Origin: Phaseolus vulgaris
Lineage: Eukaryota > Streptophyta > Magnoliopsida > Fabales > Fabaceae
Direction: 5' to 3'
Length of the DNA: 64,000 nt
Assembly: GCF_000499845.2 (NCBI RefSeq)
Contig: NC_023753.2
Coordinates: 22,926,942-22,990,941 of the forward strand
Of the stretch, positions 22,238-33,662 are shown piece after piece. Below the pieces are notes generated by a model, which saw only the letters and a program-made list of their open reading frames with translations, made no database searches and was not told the origin of the DNA. A program made the position numbers and the translations under genes. Positions within the stretch are counted from its first letter, which is position 1, and each line of letters begins with the position of its first letter.

Positions 22238-22250
22238 TGGTATTCAAAGC
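22238..22250 (+). other. Primer-binding site (initiator tRNA-Met) of element A
   Basis: tggtattcaaagc is a degraded form of the tggtatcagagc PBS complementary to plant initiator tRNA-Met. It lies two bases after the LTR end. Confidence 0.7.
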
Positions 22251-22847
22251 AAAGGTTTAAGTGATAATACATTTGTGCATTCTGTTTTTTTTCTTTGTTC
22301 ATTTGCCACTGTTCTGCACTGTTCACGGTGGTACTGTTACGATACTGCTCATTTTATTTTTGATTTTATTTAAAAAAAAATAAGAAACAGAAATAGAAAA
22401 AGAAAAAAAAAGAAGAAGAAGAGGAAAAAAAATAGAAAAATAAAAGAACAAGAGGAAAACATAAAAGAAATAGCACTTATCCAGTGCATACTTGCTGTTT
22501 GTTAAAAGTTCTAAAAGTGTTCTGTCTACATATTTTATTTTCTCTATCTATTGTTTTACTTGTTGTTTTTAATTATCTTGCTTGTTTGTTGACAGTGAAA
22601 TTGTTCTTCACTATTTTGTTCTTTACTATTTTTTTTAATTGATTCTGATTGCTACATTTGAAAGTGATTTTTGATTATTGATTGCTTGATTCTTGTAAGA
22701 ACCTTAAGTAGAGAAAGAGTGGTAAAAGACAGTGTGATCATTAGAAAAAAAAGCCTTATTGTGTGAAACACGAGTGTTGAGTGTAAACATGTGAGAAAGT
22801 GGTGTGAGGCCCAAACATATTGTTATTTGTAATTTGTTTACTTGAGC
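22251..22847 (+). other. Leader of element A
   Basis: Non-coding sequence between PBS and gag start. It contains an A/G-rich tract at about 22371-22470 and otherwise T-rich sequence. No gene is seen. Confidence 0.5.
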
Positions 22848-23804
22848 ATGGCAGGGGAATCGTCAGATAGTGGACTTTCTCAAATACAACAACACTTGGA
22901 AAGGATAATGAAACAACAAAGTGATGGACTCCATGAGAGGTTGGATCAAAATGGAGCAAGCACAACAAGTAAATCAAAAAATGGAGGGGGAGATAGGAGG
23001 AGGAGAAGAGAAAATGAGGGGGAATAAAGACAACTGAGATTTGATGGGATAAAATTAAATATTCCCACATTCAAAGGGAAGAGTGATTTTGATGCTTACT
23101 TGGAGTGGGAAATTAAAGTAGAGCATGTGTTTGCTTGCAATGAGTATAATGAGGAGCAAAAGATGAAGTTGGCAGCAGCTGAATTTTCAGATTATGCCTT
23201 AACTTGGTGGAATAAATACCAAAGGGACATAATTAGATATGAAGAACCCATGGTAGAATCTTGGACAGAGATGAAAAGGATTATGAGAAAGAGATATATT
23301 CCAGCAAGTGACAATAGGGATTTGCAACTCAAGCTTCAAAGAATGACTCAAGGAAATAAAAGTGTGGAAGAGTATTTTAAAGAGATGGAGGTAACCATGA
23401 TTAGAGCTGGAATGAATGAAGAAAACAAAGCAATCATGGCTAGGTTTTTGAATGGACTGAACTACGATATTAGGGATGTTGTGGAGCTGCAAGAGTATGT
23501 TGACATGGAGGACTTGTTGCACAAGGCTAACCAAGTAGAACAACAACTCAAGAGGAAAGAAATTATGAGGAGGAGTTCTAACAATAATAATAATTCCAAC
23601 TGGAAGGATAAGGTTATGAAGGATAAAGGAGTTTCCTCAATTTCAACCACGTCTTCTAGTGGGAAGTCATCTAATAGATATAATAATTCACCACCTAAAG
23701 GGAAGACAAGTGATGTAAAATGTTTCAAATGCTTCGAAAGAGGACACTATGCTGCAGAATGTCCAACAAAAAAAAAATGTACATGTTATCAAATGGACAA
23801 ATAG
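22848..23804 (+). pseudogene. Ty3/gypsy gag of element A
   Basis: The frame starts at ATG 22848 (MAGESSDSGL). It has one in-frame TAA at 23025-23027 and then continues with the retrotransposon Gag capsid block (IPTFKGKSDFDAYLEWE, ALTWWNKYQ, RKRYIPAS, QGNKSVEEYFKEME) and a zinc knuckle CFKCFERGHYAAEC. The frame is then lost in a run of ten A at 23768-23777. Gag would package the element RNA. The stop and the frameshift make it non-functional. Neighbouring element C carries a close homologue of this Gag. Confidence 0.85.
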
Positions 23805-24331
23805 ATAGTGAACCTTCAAGTGAAGAATAGAAGGAAGATGTAGAGGTGGAGTTGGATGCATTGGAGGGTGATTTGTTGATGATTCGAAGGCTTTTAGGAA
23901 GCAAAATGCAAGCTTTGGACCAAACCTAAAGGGAAAATATTTTTCATACTAGATGTTCCATTCAAGGGAAAAGATGTTCACTCATAGTTGATGGAGGAAG
24001 TTGCACCAATGTAGCTAGCTCAAGACTAGTTACCAAATTGAATTTGGAGACAAAACCGCACCCAAGGCCATACAAGTTTCAATGGCTTAGTGAAGAAGGA
24101 GAGATGACAGTGAGTAAGCAAGTGGAGGTGAACCTATCCATAGGACAATATAATGACAATGTCTTGTGTGATGTGGTTCCAATGGAGGCAACTCACATTT
24201 TGTTAGGGAGGCCGTGGCAGTTTGACACCAAGGCTATTCATGATGGTTTCATCAATAAAATCTCTTTCATGTAGAATAATAAGAAGATCATTCTCAAACC
24301 GTTATCTCCTAGAGAGGCATGTGAGGATCAA
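23778..24331 (+). pseudogene. Aspartic protease region of element A
   Basis: After the frameshift the sequence continues with acidic residues, then [19 protein letters not shown] (protease active-site region, with DGGS where DTGS/DSGA is usual) and [12 protein letters not shown]. In-frame stops occur at about 23828, 23926 and 24272. The same DGGSC variant is present in element C, so it is a family trait and not damage. Confidence 0.75.
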
Positions 24332-25873
24332 ATGAAATTGATAGAAAAGAGAGTCCAAGAGAAAAGAGAGATGAGTGAAACACCTAAAAAGAGAGAAACA
24401 CATGAGAGAAAAATGAGTGGATTACTGAAAGTGAATGAAGTGAAGAAGTTGCTACTTTCTAGCAAACCCCTTTACTTACTTTATTGCAAAAACAACACTT
24501 TGGTTGCTGACCATTCTAATCAAATTAATTTTCTTCCTAGTGTTGATTCTCTGTTGCAGGAGTTCCAAGATGTGTTTCTAAGTGATGTTCCTAGAGGACT
24601 CCCACCCCTAAGGGGAATTGAACATCACATTGACCTTCTTCCAGGAGCATCTTTGCCTAATAGGCCATCTTATAGAAGCAACCCTCAAGAGACAAAGGAG
24701 ATCCAAACTCAAGTGGAAGAATTGATGAACAAAGGATGGGTACAATAGAGCATGAGCCCTTGTGCTATTCCAATTATTTTGGTGTCTAAAAATGATGGTT
24801 CTTGGAGGATGTGCACAGATTGTAGAGCACTAAATAACATTACCATCAAGTATAAACACCCTATTCCCAGGTTAGATGATTTATTGGATGAACTGTACGG
24901 TGCTTGTATATTCTCAAAAATTCACTTAAGAAGTGGTTACCATCAAATTAGGATTAGGGAGGGGATGAATGGAAAACTGGCTTTAAAAAAATATGGATTG
25001 TATGAGTGGCGTGTGATGCCATTTGGGCTAACAAATGTCCCAAGCACTTTTATGAGATTAATGAACCATGTTTTGAGAGAATTTTTGGGCAAACTTGTTG
25101 TGGTTTATTTTGATGACATCTTGATCTATAACACTAGTTTGGAATTATATGAGGAACATTTGTGTGTTGTTTTGAATGTTCTTAGAAAATAAAAGTTATA
25201 TGCTAATCTTGATAAATGCATATTTTGTACTCAACAAATTGCGTTCTTGGGTTTTGTGGTAAGTGCCAAAGGAGTTCAGGTAGATTATGAAAAAGTGAAG
25301 GCTATCCAAGAATGGCCTATCCCTAAAAATTTGAGTGAGATTAGGAGCTTTCATGGCCTAGCTAGTTTCTACAGGAGATTTGTAAGGAATTTTAGCACCT
25401 TGGCAGCACCCCTAAATGAGATTGTAAAAAAGCATGTTGGGTTTAAATGGGAAGAAAAACAGGAAAAAGCCTTTGTCGCCCTTAAGCATGAATTGACTAA
25501 TGCCCCCATTCTTGCATTTCCAAACTTTGCAAAATCTTTTGAAATTGAATGTGATGCATCTAATGTGGGTATAGGAGCTGTTTTGATGCAAGAAGGTCAT
25601 CCAATTGCTTATTTTAGTGAGAAATTAAATGGTGGTTCCTTAAACTATCCCACTTATGATAAGGAATTGTATGCCTTAGTGAGATCATTACAAACATGGC
25701 AACACTATCTCTTACCAAAAGAATTTGTGATTCATAGTGACCATTAGTCTTTAAAGTACTTAAAATGCCAAGGAAAATTAAATAAAAGACATGCCAAGTG
25801 GGTTAAAGTTTTAGAACAATTTCCATATGTCATTAAGCATAAAAAAGGAAAAGGAAATATTGTAGTTGATGCT
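24332..25873 (+). pseudogene. Reverse transcriptase-RNase H region of element A
   Basis: The RT begins near EFQDVFLSDVPRGLPPLRG and includes [27 protein letters not shown] and [11 protein letters not shown] (YFDD at 25106-25117). The first catalytic aspartate is lost: [12 protein letters not shown] has H where FSKIDL is standard. RNase H follows ([35 protein letters not shown]). In-frame stops lie at 24746, 25190 and 25745. The damage would abolish polymerase activity. Confidence 0.85.
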
Positions 25874-26611
25874 TTGTCTAGAAGACATGTTTTGATTTCT
25901 ACTCTTGAAACAAAATTGTTTGGTCTTGAATTTTTAAAAGATATGTATCCACACGATTCTGAATTTACTGAAATCTATAATGTTTGCACAAAGTTTAGTA
26001 CCAATGCATATTTTAAGGACAATGGTTATTTGTTTAAGGAGAAAAGATTATGTGTTCCTAAATGTTCCATTAGGGATCTTTTAGTAAGAGAAGCACATCA
26101 GGAAGGGCTAATGGGGCACTTTGGGGTTCAAATGAGCTACGACACTTTGCATGAAAATTTTTATTGGCCTCACATGAAACGTGATGTGCAAAAGTTTTAT
26201 GAAAATTGCATTACTTGTAAAAAGGCCAAATCAAAAGTCAAACCTCAAGGTTTGTACATTCCTTTACCTATTTCAATGGACTTTGTATTGGGTTTGCCAC
26301 GAACTCAAGGAGGGAAAGATTCTATTTTTGTGGTTGTTGACAGATTTTGCAAAATGGCTCATTTTATTCCTTGTAAAAAAATTGTTGATGCTTGCCATGT
26401 AGCTGAATTGTTTTTCAGGGAAGTAGTAAGACTTCATGGGCTACCAAGAAGTATTGTGAGTGATAGGGATACAAAATTCCTAAGTCACTTTTGGAGGACT
26501 TTCTGGGGTAAGTTAGGTACCAAACTTTTGTTTTCAACTACTTGTCATCCCCAAACAGATGGACAAACAGAGGTAGTGAATAAAACTTTGGGTACCTTAG
26601 AACTATTTTGA
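25874..26611 (+). pseudogene. Integrase of element A, truncated
   Basis: The zinc-binding N-terminus has the HHCC pattern ([13 protein letters not shown] ... CITCKKAKS), followed by the catalytic core with [21 protein letters not shown] and QTDGQTEV. The block before MDFVLG is shortened compared with element C (the PxxPWVDI part is missing). The frame ends at 26611, where a T-rich stretch leads straight into the 5' LTR of element B. The rest of integrase is absent, lost by insertion and deletion. Confidence 0.85.
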
Positions 26612-26622
26612 AATTTTTTTTT

Positions 26623-27595
26623 TATGAGAATCAAAAAGATGTTATCAATAGAAGAATGGACAAGGGCCAAAGCATTTAAAGTTCTTCTTATTAGTCTTTG
26701 CAAAAGATGAGGCCCAAGCCCAAGAAAGCCCAAGTCCAAACCATGAGGGGCAAGGCCAAACATTAAATAAAAGAGCATCATTTGAATTACTTTTGTATAG
26801 TTGTAGGAGGTATGAATATTAAATAAAGAGTGTGAATAGTTAGGGGGGTGTAGACGCATTTTAGGAGGTGCTGAAAATAGGAAAGGAGTCACACTTACTT
26901 CATGACTAGGTGGCACCAATTTGCATTTTAATTTGGAGGGAACTTTGAGTTTCATTTGTGTTTCATTTCAGCCCTCTTCTATTATAAATAGAGAGGTTGG
27001 GCTCTTGTAAATTCAGAATTGGATAATTGATATAGAGAAACTCTACTCATTTGGAGAGAGATTTGTGTGAGATTTGGATCTCCTTGCTTAGTCTCGTCTT
27101 GTGAGCTTTTGGAGAGCTTCAAGTGGCGACTTCCTTCACTCATCTTGGAACTCCATCACCAAGTGGCGGGAGCAACTCCAAATTCCATTCCAGCGGTCTT
27201 CAATCACTTAAGTTTCATCTTCTTTCATCTCCATTTTCATTTCCAATCGGTAGTTTAGCTTGGTCTTCAATTTCTACCGTTTATTCTTGTTCTAGGTGCT
27301 GTTTTAAGTTTCTATTCGGTTTATCTTGTTCCTTTGATGGGTTCAATCGGTAGATTCATTTCTTGATTCAATTCTGTCAAGTTTTTAAGTTTACACATTT
27401 CAATTGTGCTTCTATTTGTGTTCTTGTTTTGTTCTTGCTTTCCTTTCAATTCCGCCAAGTGTTTGTGATAAGGACATGGCACTCATGATTTATATGAGTT
27501 TGGCTCTTCCTTTGGATGGCATTGTCCTCCATTGATTTGTCCTTAAGCCTCCTTAAAGTGTTGTTTCTTGTTAAGTGTCAATCCAACTCATATCA
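26623..27595 (+). repeat. 5' LTR of element B
   Basis: Begins tgagaatcaaaaagatgtta and ends catatca, directly before a PBS at 27598. The first about 735 bases are repeated at 30359-31105 with very few differences, which defines the LTR pair and indicates a fairly recent insertion. tataaatagagagg at about 26985 looks like the LTR promoter TATA box. The two small frames near 27067-27353 recur in the other copy because they are LTR sequence. Confidence 0.85.
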
Positions 27596-28824
27596 TGTGG
27601 TATCTAGAGCTATGGTTGTGTGCATACAATTTTTTAGTTGCTGGACACTTTGATTCTGTTTTTGTGATTAGTGATTCTGTTTTTGTGTTTTTTTTTAGTA
27701 TTTCTTGCTATTTTTATTGTTGTTAATTCATTGTGCTTGAGTCATTTTATTTTTTGAATCCTTACATGTTTTGTCTAGTCATGTTTTTTCCTATAATGTC
27801 ATCAATTCCTTGTAGTACTTTTCTTGCTATCTTTGGTTGATTGCTTTTATTTTGAGTACAAATTTTGGTTTTTGTTTTTTTTTCTTGATCCTTTGGTGCA
27901 TTTTCTTTTTAGTATTGAGTTCATGCTTGTGTATTAGAACTATACAAGTTCTTATTCATCATTTCTATTATGTCTTTGTAGTTTCTTTAATTCTGTTTTT
28001 CATTCCAGTATAGGTTCCTCTGTTTTTCATAAAAACGTGCTGACTGTTTGGTTTATCAAAATTTATGTGCTTACTGGAAAATTCTGAACTTCTGGATTTA
28101 AGTAGTTTGAAGTGTTACAAAAGAGTGAAAAAAAAGAAGTCCATCAAAATTCAATATACAAAAAAATGATAAATGAAATACGTACAGTGTGTAAAATTCT
28201 GACGCTGGAAAACGGTGATTCGGCAGTATTTTCGGAAATTTATCACAATTAATTGGCTTACTGTTATTGAGAGATTCCAGTGCCAATTTTTAGATAACAT
28301 CTTGAATTTCCAGTGGTTAAAATTTCACATTCCAGTTCGCTTTCTATAGTTACAGTTAAATCTTTAAAGTCACGCACAGTTTTAACAAAAAAAAAATTCC
28401 AGTAGCATTGTTTTTGTTTTCTTCATCTATTCTAGTACTATTCTTTAGGACTCCTTTGTGTGCTATCCTTTCATTGTGTGCCTTACTTTTCTTGCTTGTC
28501 TTTTAATTCATATTCTTTTCCTGTTTTGTCATATATTGCATTCTGTTTTGGTTTAGCTTTTCTTGCTTATACCTTTTCTTGCTTGTCTTCTTTGTTTCTC
28601 TAGTTTTTGTGGTGATTTGTTCCTTGATTAAGTGTGGTTTGCTTTGGCATATTTCACTTGAAGCTCATCCAATTCACAAGAGAGGCTTGGTAAAGGACAA
28701 AAAATTATTTTCTTGGAGTGGTTTGAGTGCCTTCTTTTGGCGTTTTCCAGCAAGCTACATTTTTCTTTATTTTGCTAACAAGTTTCCTTAATTGTTTGTT
28801 TCTGTTTTTGTGCCTTTTATTATC
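27596..28824 (+). other. PBS and long leader of element B
   Basis: tggtatctagagctatgg at 27598 is an initiator-tRNA-Met type PBS (close to tggtatcagagc). About 1.2 kb of T-rich leader without a convincing gene follows, up to the gag ATG at 28825. Confidence 0.65.
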
Positions 28825-30495
28825 ATGGATAATTTTTCTAGCAGCGAATCTTGTAAGCCTCACTCACCTCAAAAGGCAGCTGTCATTGAATATTTTAAAA
28901 ATGCTAGACAATCAAATGCACAATATCTTGAGATGATGAGACAAATGGAGGCAAGGCTTCAAATCTTAGAAGTAAAACACATGGAGAAAAGATTGTCAAA
29001 ACTTGAATTGAAGAACGAAAGATCTTCACATTCCATTCATGGAAGACATCATTCTCCTAGGCATTCTTCCAAAGATTTTTCCAATGCTCACGGCCAACAT
29101 CATCATGGGCATGTTTTAAAGAGTTCCAACACCTATGGGAGCTTTGAAAAAAAGGAAGAATGGAAAATACATAAACGTGAAGATAGACGCCAACACGTGA
29201 TATTGCCTTATTTTCAAAGTGTTAAAGTACCTAGCTTTAGTGGTAATAGTGATCCTAATGTGTATTTAGATTGGGAGGCTAAATGTGAACAAATTTTTAA
29301 AGCCTATGGGGTCTATGAAGATCAAAAGGTGAAAATAGCCTCTTTAGAATTTTTAGATTTTACCAAGAAATGGTGGCATAGCATTGTAATGGACATTGGA
29401 TATAACAAGAGACATCCCGTGGTTTCTTGGAATGATTTGAAAGAGTGTATGTGAGCAAGGTTTGTTCCTCCTTCTAGGAAGGAACACTTGTTGAAGTTCC
29501 AAAGGCTTCCTCAAGGACATAGGATGGTAGATGAATACTTTCAAGATTTTGAAACAACTTTGACTAAAATGAATATGCATGCTAATGAAGAGTCAAAGAT
29601 AAAATGGTTTGTACGTGGTTTGAGAAGAGATATTAGAGAATTTGTAGAATTAAATGAGTACTCTTCTTTAAAGAAAGTGTTTCGCATAGCCATCAATGTG
29701 GAATCATATCTTTTGAAAACAACTTTCAAAACTACTCATGATGATGGTTTCTCCAACTATTCTAGGAAGGGTGCAAACAAAATTTCTACTCAAATTTCTC
29801 CTTCCAATTTTTCCAAACAAACCACTTCTCCAAAAAAAGTTTCTATTCCAAATCCTTCTACTCCTAAGTCACCTACCAAAATTTCAAAAATGAAATGTTT
29901 TAAATGTTTAGGTTTTGGGCACAAAGCTCTTCATTGTCCATTAAAACAAACCTTAATGATAAACAAGGTCAAACAAGACCTAACTCAACCACCTACCACA
30001 AGTGACAATGAAAAAGACAAAGAAGGCCAATTTGACAAGGGTCTTATCCTTTCATCTCCAAGGTGTTTTCCTTCCTTATCTTTTTTACCCAAGGTTCCTA
30101 CTTATACACCATATTGGATAAAGAATGTTAAGGATGATTTTTTCATACCTTCTAGTTTTCCAAATAATATCATTTCTAAACAATCTTTTCCAACATGGTC
30201 TGTGTATAGAACATCTTTTTTTGAACTCCCAACATTTCAAAGTGATAAGTCATGTTTGCCTATTTCTTCTTGTATTCTCTTATCTAATTGCAAACTGACT
30301 TTGTTTTATGCAGGAGTACTGAATTCGTGGACGAATTCTCTCCAACTTCGAGAGTATGATGAGAATCAAAAAGATGTTATCAATAGAAGAAATGGACAAG
30401 GGCCAAAGCATTTAAAGTTCTTCTTATTAGTCTTTGCAAAAGATGAGGCCCAAGCCCAAAGCCCAAGCCCAAGAAAGCCCAAGTCCAAACCTTGA
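28825..30495 (+). pseudogene. gag-only ORF of element B (pol missing)
   Basis: The frame starts MDNFSSSESCKPHSPQK and has a coiled-coil-like stretch (about residues 20-70), a His-rich region, the capsid block (VKVPSFSGNSDPNVYLDWE, FTKKWWHSIV), an in-frame TGA at 29452-29454, then ARFVPPSRKEHLLKFQRLPQG and a zinc knuckle CFKCLGFGHKALHC. Element C has MRARFVPP at the same place, so the TGA most simply reflects CGA to TGA. After the knuckle, about 130 codons of unrecognised sequence lead to NSWTNSLQLREYDENQ, which in element C is the C-terminus of pol. Protease, RT, RNase H and integrase are absent. The frame crosses into the 3' LTR, as in element C. Confidence 0.8.
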
Positions 30496-31105
30496 GGGGC
30501 AAGGCCAAACATTAAATAAAAGAGCATCATTTGAATTACTTTTGTATAGTTGTAGGAGGTATGAATATTAAATAAAGAGTGTGAATAGTTAGGGGGTGTA
30601 GACGCATTTTAGGAGGTGCTGAAAATAGGAAAGGAGTCACACTTACTTCATGACTAGGTGGCACCAATTTGCATTTGAATTTGGAGGGAACTTTGAGTTT
30701 CATTTGTGTTTCATTTCAGCCCTCTTCTATTATAAATAGAGAGGTTGGGCTCTTGTAAATTCAGAATTGGATAATTGATATAGAGAAACTCTACTCATTT
30801 GGAGAGAGATTTGTGTGAGATTTGGATCTCCTTGCTTAGTCTCGTCTTGTGAGCTTTTGGAGAGCTTCAAGTGGCGACTTCCTTCACTCATCTTGGAACT
30901 CCATCACCAAGTGGCGGGAGCAACTCCAAATTCCATTCCAGCGGTCTTCAATCACTTAAGTTTCATCTTCTTTCATCTCCATTTTCATTTCCAATCGGTA
31001 GTTTAGCTTGGTCTTCAATTTCTACCGTTTATTCTTGTTCTAGGTGCTGTTTTAAGTTTCTATTCGGTTTATCTTGTTCCTTTGATGGATTCAATCGGTA
31101 GATTC
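30359..31105 (+). repeat. 3' LTR of element B, truncated
   Basis: Copy of the first about 735 bases of the 5' LTR (26623 onward), ending at caatcggtagattc. The final about 240 bases are missing and the sequence switches abruptly to element A's LTR. Confidence 0.85.
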
Positions 31106-31490
31106 GTCTTAACTAGATGGAAAGTATCACCTTAACCACTGGGGTAAATGACCCTTCTTGAAATATAAGGATTGTAGTTTCGTCTTATTTTCTTACAAAC
31201 AAGAAAAGACCTATAGCTAAATTTGTATTTATATACTGTTGGAACTCAGAATGAGGGACAAATATTTTGGCAATTTTAAGAGAGAGTATTTCTCTGCTAG
31301 GATTTTTTTCCTGCATCTTGCGATCTTATCAAGAATTCACCAATTCTTGTGGCGATCATCCTTAGGCTTATCAAACTTTGTTTGTGGCGCCTTCCTTTAT
31401 CCATGTTTTTATTGTTACTATTTTGAATTTATTCCGTTCCGTAACCCTAAATTTCCAATTTTACTGTCATTTCTATTTGGATTCATATCA
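31106..31490 (+). repeat. 3' LTR of element A, 5' part missing
   Basis: Matches 21862-22235 from agatggaaagtatcacc to ggattcatatca with scattered substitutions. Its beginning has been replaced by element B's LTR. No 5-bp duplication pairs its outer flank (gtgtt) with the left side of element A. Confidence 0.8.
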
Positions 31491-31792
31491 GTGTTGCTCT
31501 TTAAACATGGTAATTAAACAAACTTAATAGGAGTTGAAAAAAATGAAAAAAAAAACTAAATTTGGTTGAGGTTTAAGGAATGTGTGTGGAAGATAAAATC
31601 AAATTGAATGGTTTGATAATATCATAACAAGAAAGTTAAGTGATGGAAAGTATCCAAATTCTAGTGGGATAAATGGTAGGTAAACGTTCTGCTCATAGAA
31701 AGCTTTTGCAGATTATATACCATGTGAGCACAACAACAACTTAAGGTGAGCAACATGAGAATTTGGATGACACTCATGGGAATGAAAACAAT
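31491..31792. other. Spacer between element A and element F
   Basis: About 300 bases without a recognised gene or repeat. Confidence 0.5.
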
Positions 31793-32053
31793 TGAAAGAA
31801 AAAGATTGAACGTATTTTTAATGTATTTACAAATGTGATTACAATTTAAATTTATACACTATTTACAACCTAATCGAGGAAATAAATAATAAGTAATTAA
31901 AGCAAGAAGTAATAGGTAATTAAAGCAAGAAATAATAGGTAATTGAAGTTATACAAATCAAACGAAATCACCAAAAGATATCAAACCTGTCATAATAAAT
32001 AGAAAACGAAATTTGCACTTATTATGGAATACTTATCTCCTAATTACGCAACA
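31793..32053 (-). repeat. 3' LTR of copia element F
   Basis: Matches 46298-46536: both run from tgaaagaaaaagattg or tgaaagaaaagattg to ctaattacgcaaca on the plus strand. The polypurine tract on the minus strand (cttgagggagag) lies immediately outside at about 32054-32065. On the minus strand the LTR starts tgttgcgtaattagg. A candidate 5-bp duplication aaaac touches the right LTR, but on the left it is 3 bases away from the LTR, so it is only suggestive. Confidence 0.8.
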
Positions 32054-32677
32054 CTCTCCCTCAAGCTGTTGAATATATACCTATTATTCCCAACTTACAA
32101 GTAAGATCTTTGAACTGTTTTGTGGGAAGTCTCTTAGTGAACATATATGTCAATTATAGTCTTGAAGGGATGTACTAAGTGGCTATAAGATGATTATCCA
32201 ACTTCTCCTCAATGAAATGTCAATTTATCTTTACGTGCTTTGTTTGGTCATGTTGAACTGGATTGTGTTCAACACTGATGACAGACTTAACATCACACTC
32301 CAGTCCCATACGGGCTTCATATTTTACTTTGAGGTCATTGAGTATGATCTTCATCCATAATAGTTCCCTAACTCTTTGAGCCATGACTCTAAATTTTGCC
32401 TTTGCACTTGATCTTGCAACTATATTTTGTTTTCTTTCTCCTCCATGTCACCAAATTTCCACCCAAGAACATGTAATAGCCTATGGTGGATCTCCTATTA
32501 AGAATTGATCATGCATAGTCAACATCAGTATATACTTTCATGGATAAATTTTCCCTTTTTTTTAATATCAATCATTTCCCTAGAAAGGTTTTTAAGTACA
32601 GAATAATTCTATTTACTGCTTCCAAGTGTCTTTCTATTAGATCTTGCATGAATTAGCTAACCACACTAATTACATAG
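32054..32677 (-). pseudogene. Ty1/copia RT end and RNase H of element F
   Basis: Across frames the minus strand reads FMQDL, ERHLEAVNRI, then MFLGGNLVTWR-like and VARSSAKAKFRVMAQ (normally VARSSAEAEFRAMA), HNPVQHDQTKHV (normally DRTKHIEIDRHFI), YIPSRL and FTKRLPTKQFKDLTCKLGI. This is the C-terminal RT and RNase H part of a copia polyprotein. Stops and frameshifts are frequent. It is the downstream end of a gene interrupted by elements C and D. Confidence 0.85.
32641..32677. repeat. 37-bp direct repeat, left copy, bounding element C
   Basis: Identical over 37 bases to 37621-37657 (starts atcttgcatgaattagc, ends aattacatag). It is copia RT sequence (VISVVS-stop-FMQD on the minus strand). Each copy joins correctly to the copia sequence on its own side, so this is a duplicated target. 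Confidence 0.93.
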
Positions 32678-33662
32678 TGATGTGATTCCAATAGCCACAT
32701 AGAACAAGATTCTTGACATTTTTAGGAATCACCTTGAGCTGGAAAATATAGAGACACTTTTCTTAGAGTTGGATCATGGTTCTAAGTCAAGAACTCACCA
32801 ATAACAAGTACCAAATCCCAAACTCATTTGGATGAACCAAATATTGTCAAATTGAATCAACAAAGGAATTTAAAAAGAAAAGACCGAACAGAATTAAACC
32901 AAAATCAATTGTACCGAACAGAATTAAGAAACAAAACAAAATATAGGTGCTGGAAATTGAAAGAACCGAAACTAAAACAACTCAAAACACAAGGCAACAT
33001 GAACAATTGAAGAAGAAGAAAGGAAGGAGAAGAGAATGCTCATGAAGATGGAAGAATGGTTGGATGATCACGCCACTAGAAGTATGGATGCTCCTAGATG
33101 AGTGTGCAAGCCGCCACTTGAGGAAACCATGGTCCTTCAAGATAAGACTAGAGTAGAAGGCTCAAAAGCTCTCCAAATGCTCACTCCAATTTTGAGTATA
33201 GTTTCTTTAGATAAATTCAAATCTGAATTTTACAAGGAAGGCACCTCTATTTATAGCCTAAGGTGCTGAAAAATGAAAGCTAAAACAATTCAAAATTCCC
33301 TCCAAATCAATCTAGAACCGGCGCCTATTTGCAAAGCAAGGAAGGTGTGATCCTTTCCTTCACTTTGGCACCCCCTATTCTACTCCTACACCTATCTACT
33401 AATACACCCCCCTAAAGCTCCTAACTAAAGCCTAAAAGATGCTATAACAAAAGAGGTTTCTAAAGTTTCCCTCTAAGCACCTTCAACTAAAGAAACTACA
33501 AAAAGAGAAAATAAATGTCCTCTAGCTCCCAAAGCTTTGAACATGCTTCTTGTAATCCTTTGAGGTGGACTTTGACCTCCATGGGCGTCCTCCATTTGTG
33601 CCTCCACCTCTTCTTGAGCTTGATGAGTGGCCTCCATGTTCTCTTGAGCTTGATCTCCATCA
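32678..33662 (-). repeat. 3' LTR of Ty3 element C
   Basis: On the minus strand it begins tgatggagatcaagc right after a purine-rich aactcggggagta and ends ggaatcacatca at 32678. The boundaries parallel those of element B, whose LTR starts at the same place in the pol frame. The last 63 or so codons of pol lie inside it. ctatttatagcc at about 33246-33257 is TATA-like on the minus strand. There is no 5' LTR. Confidence 0.75.

Noticed and set aside
27067..27353. Two small frames that occur again, identically or nearly so, at 30815-31101.
   Set aside because: They are duplicated because both lie in the LTRs of element B; no independent coding evidence.
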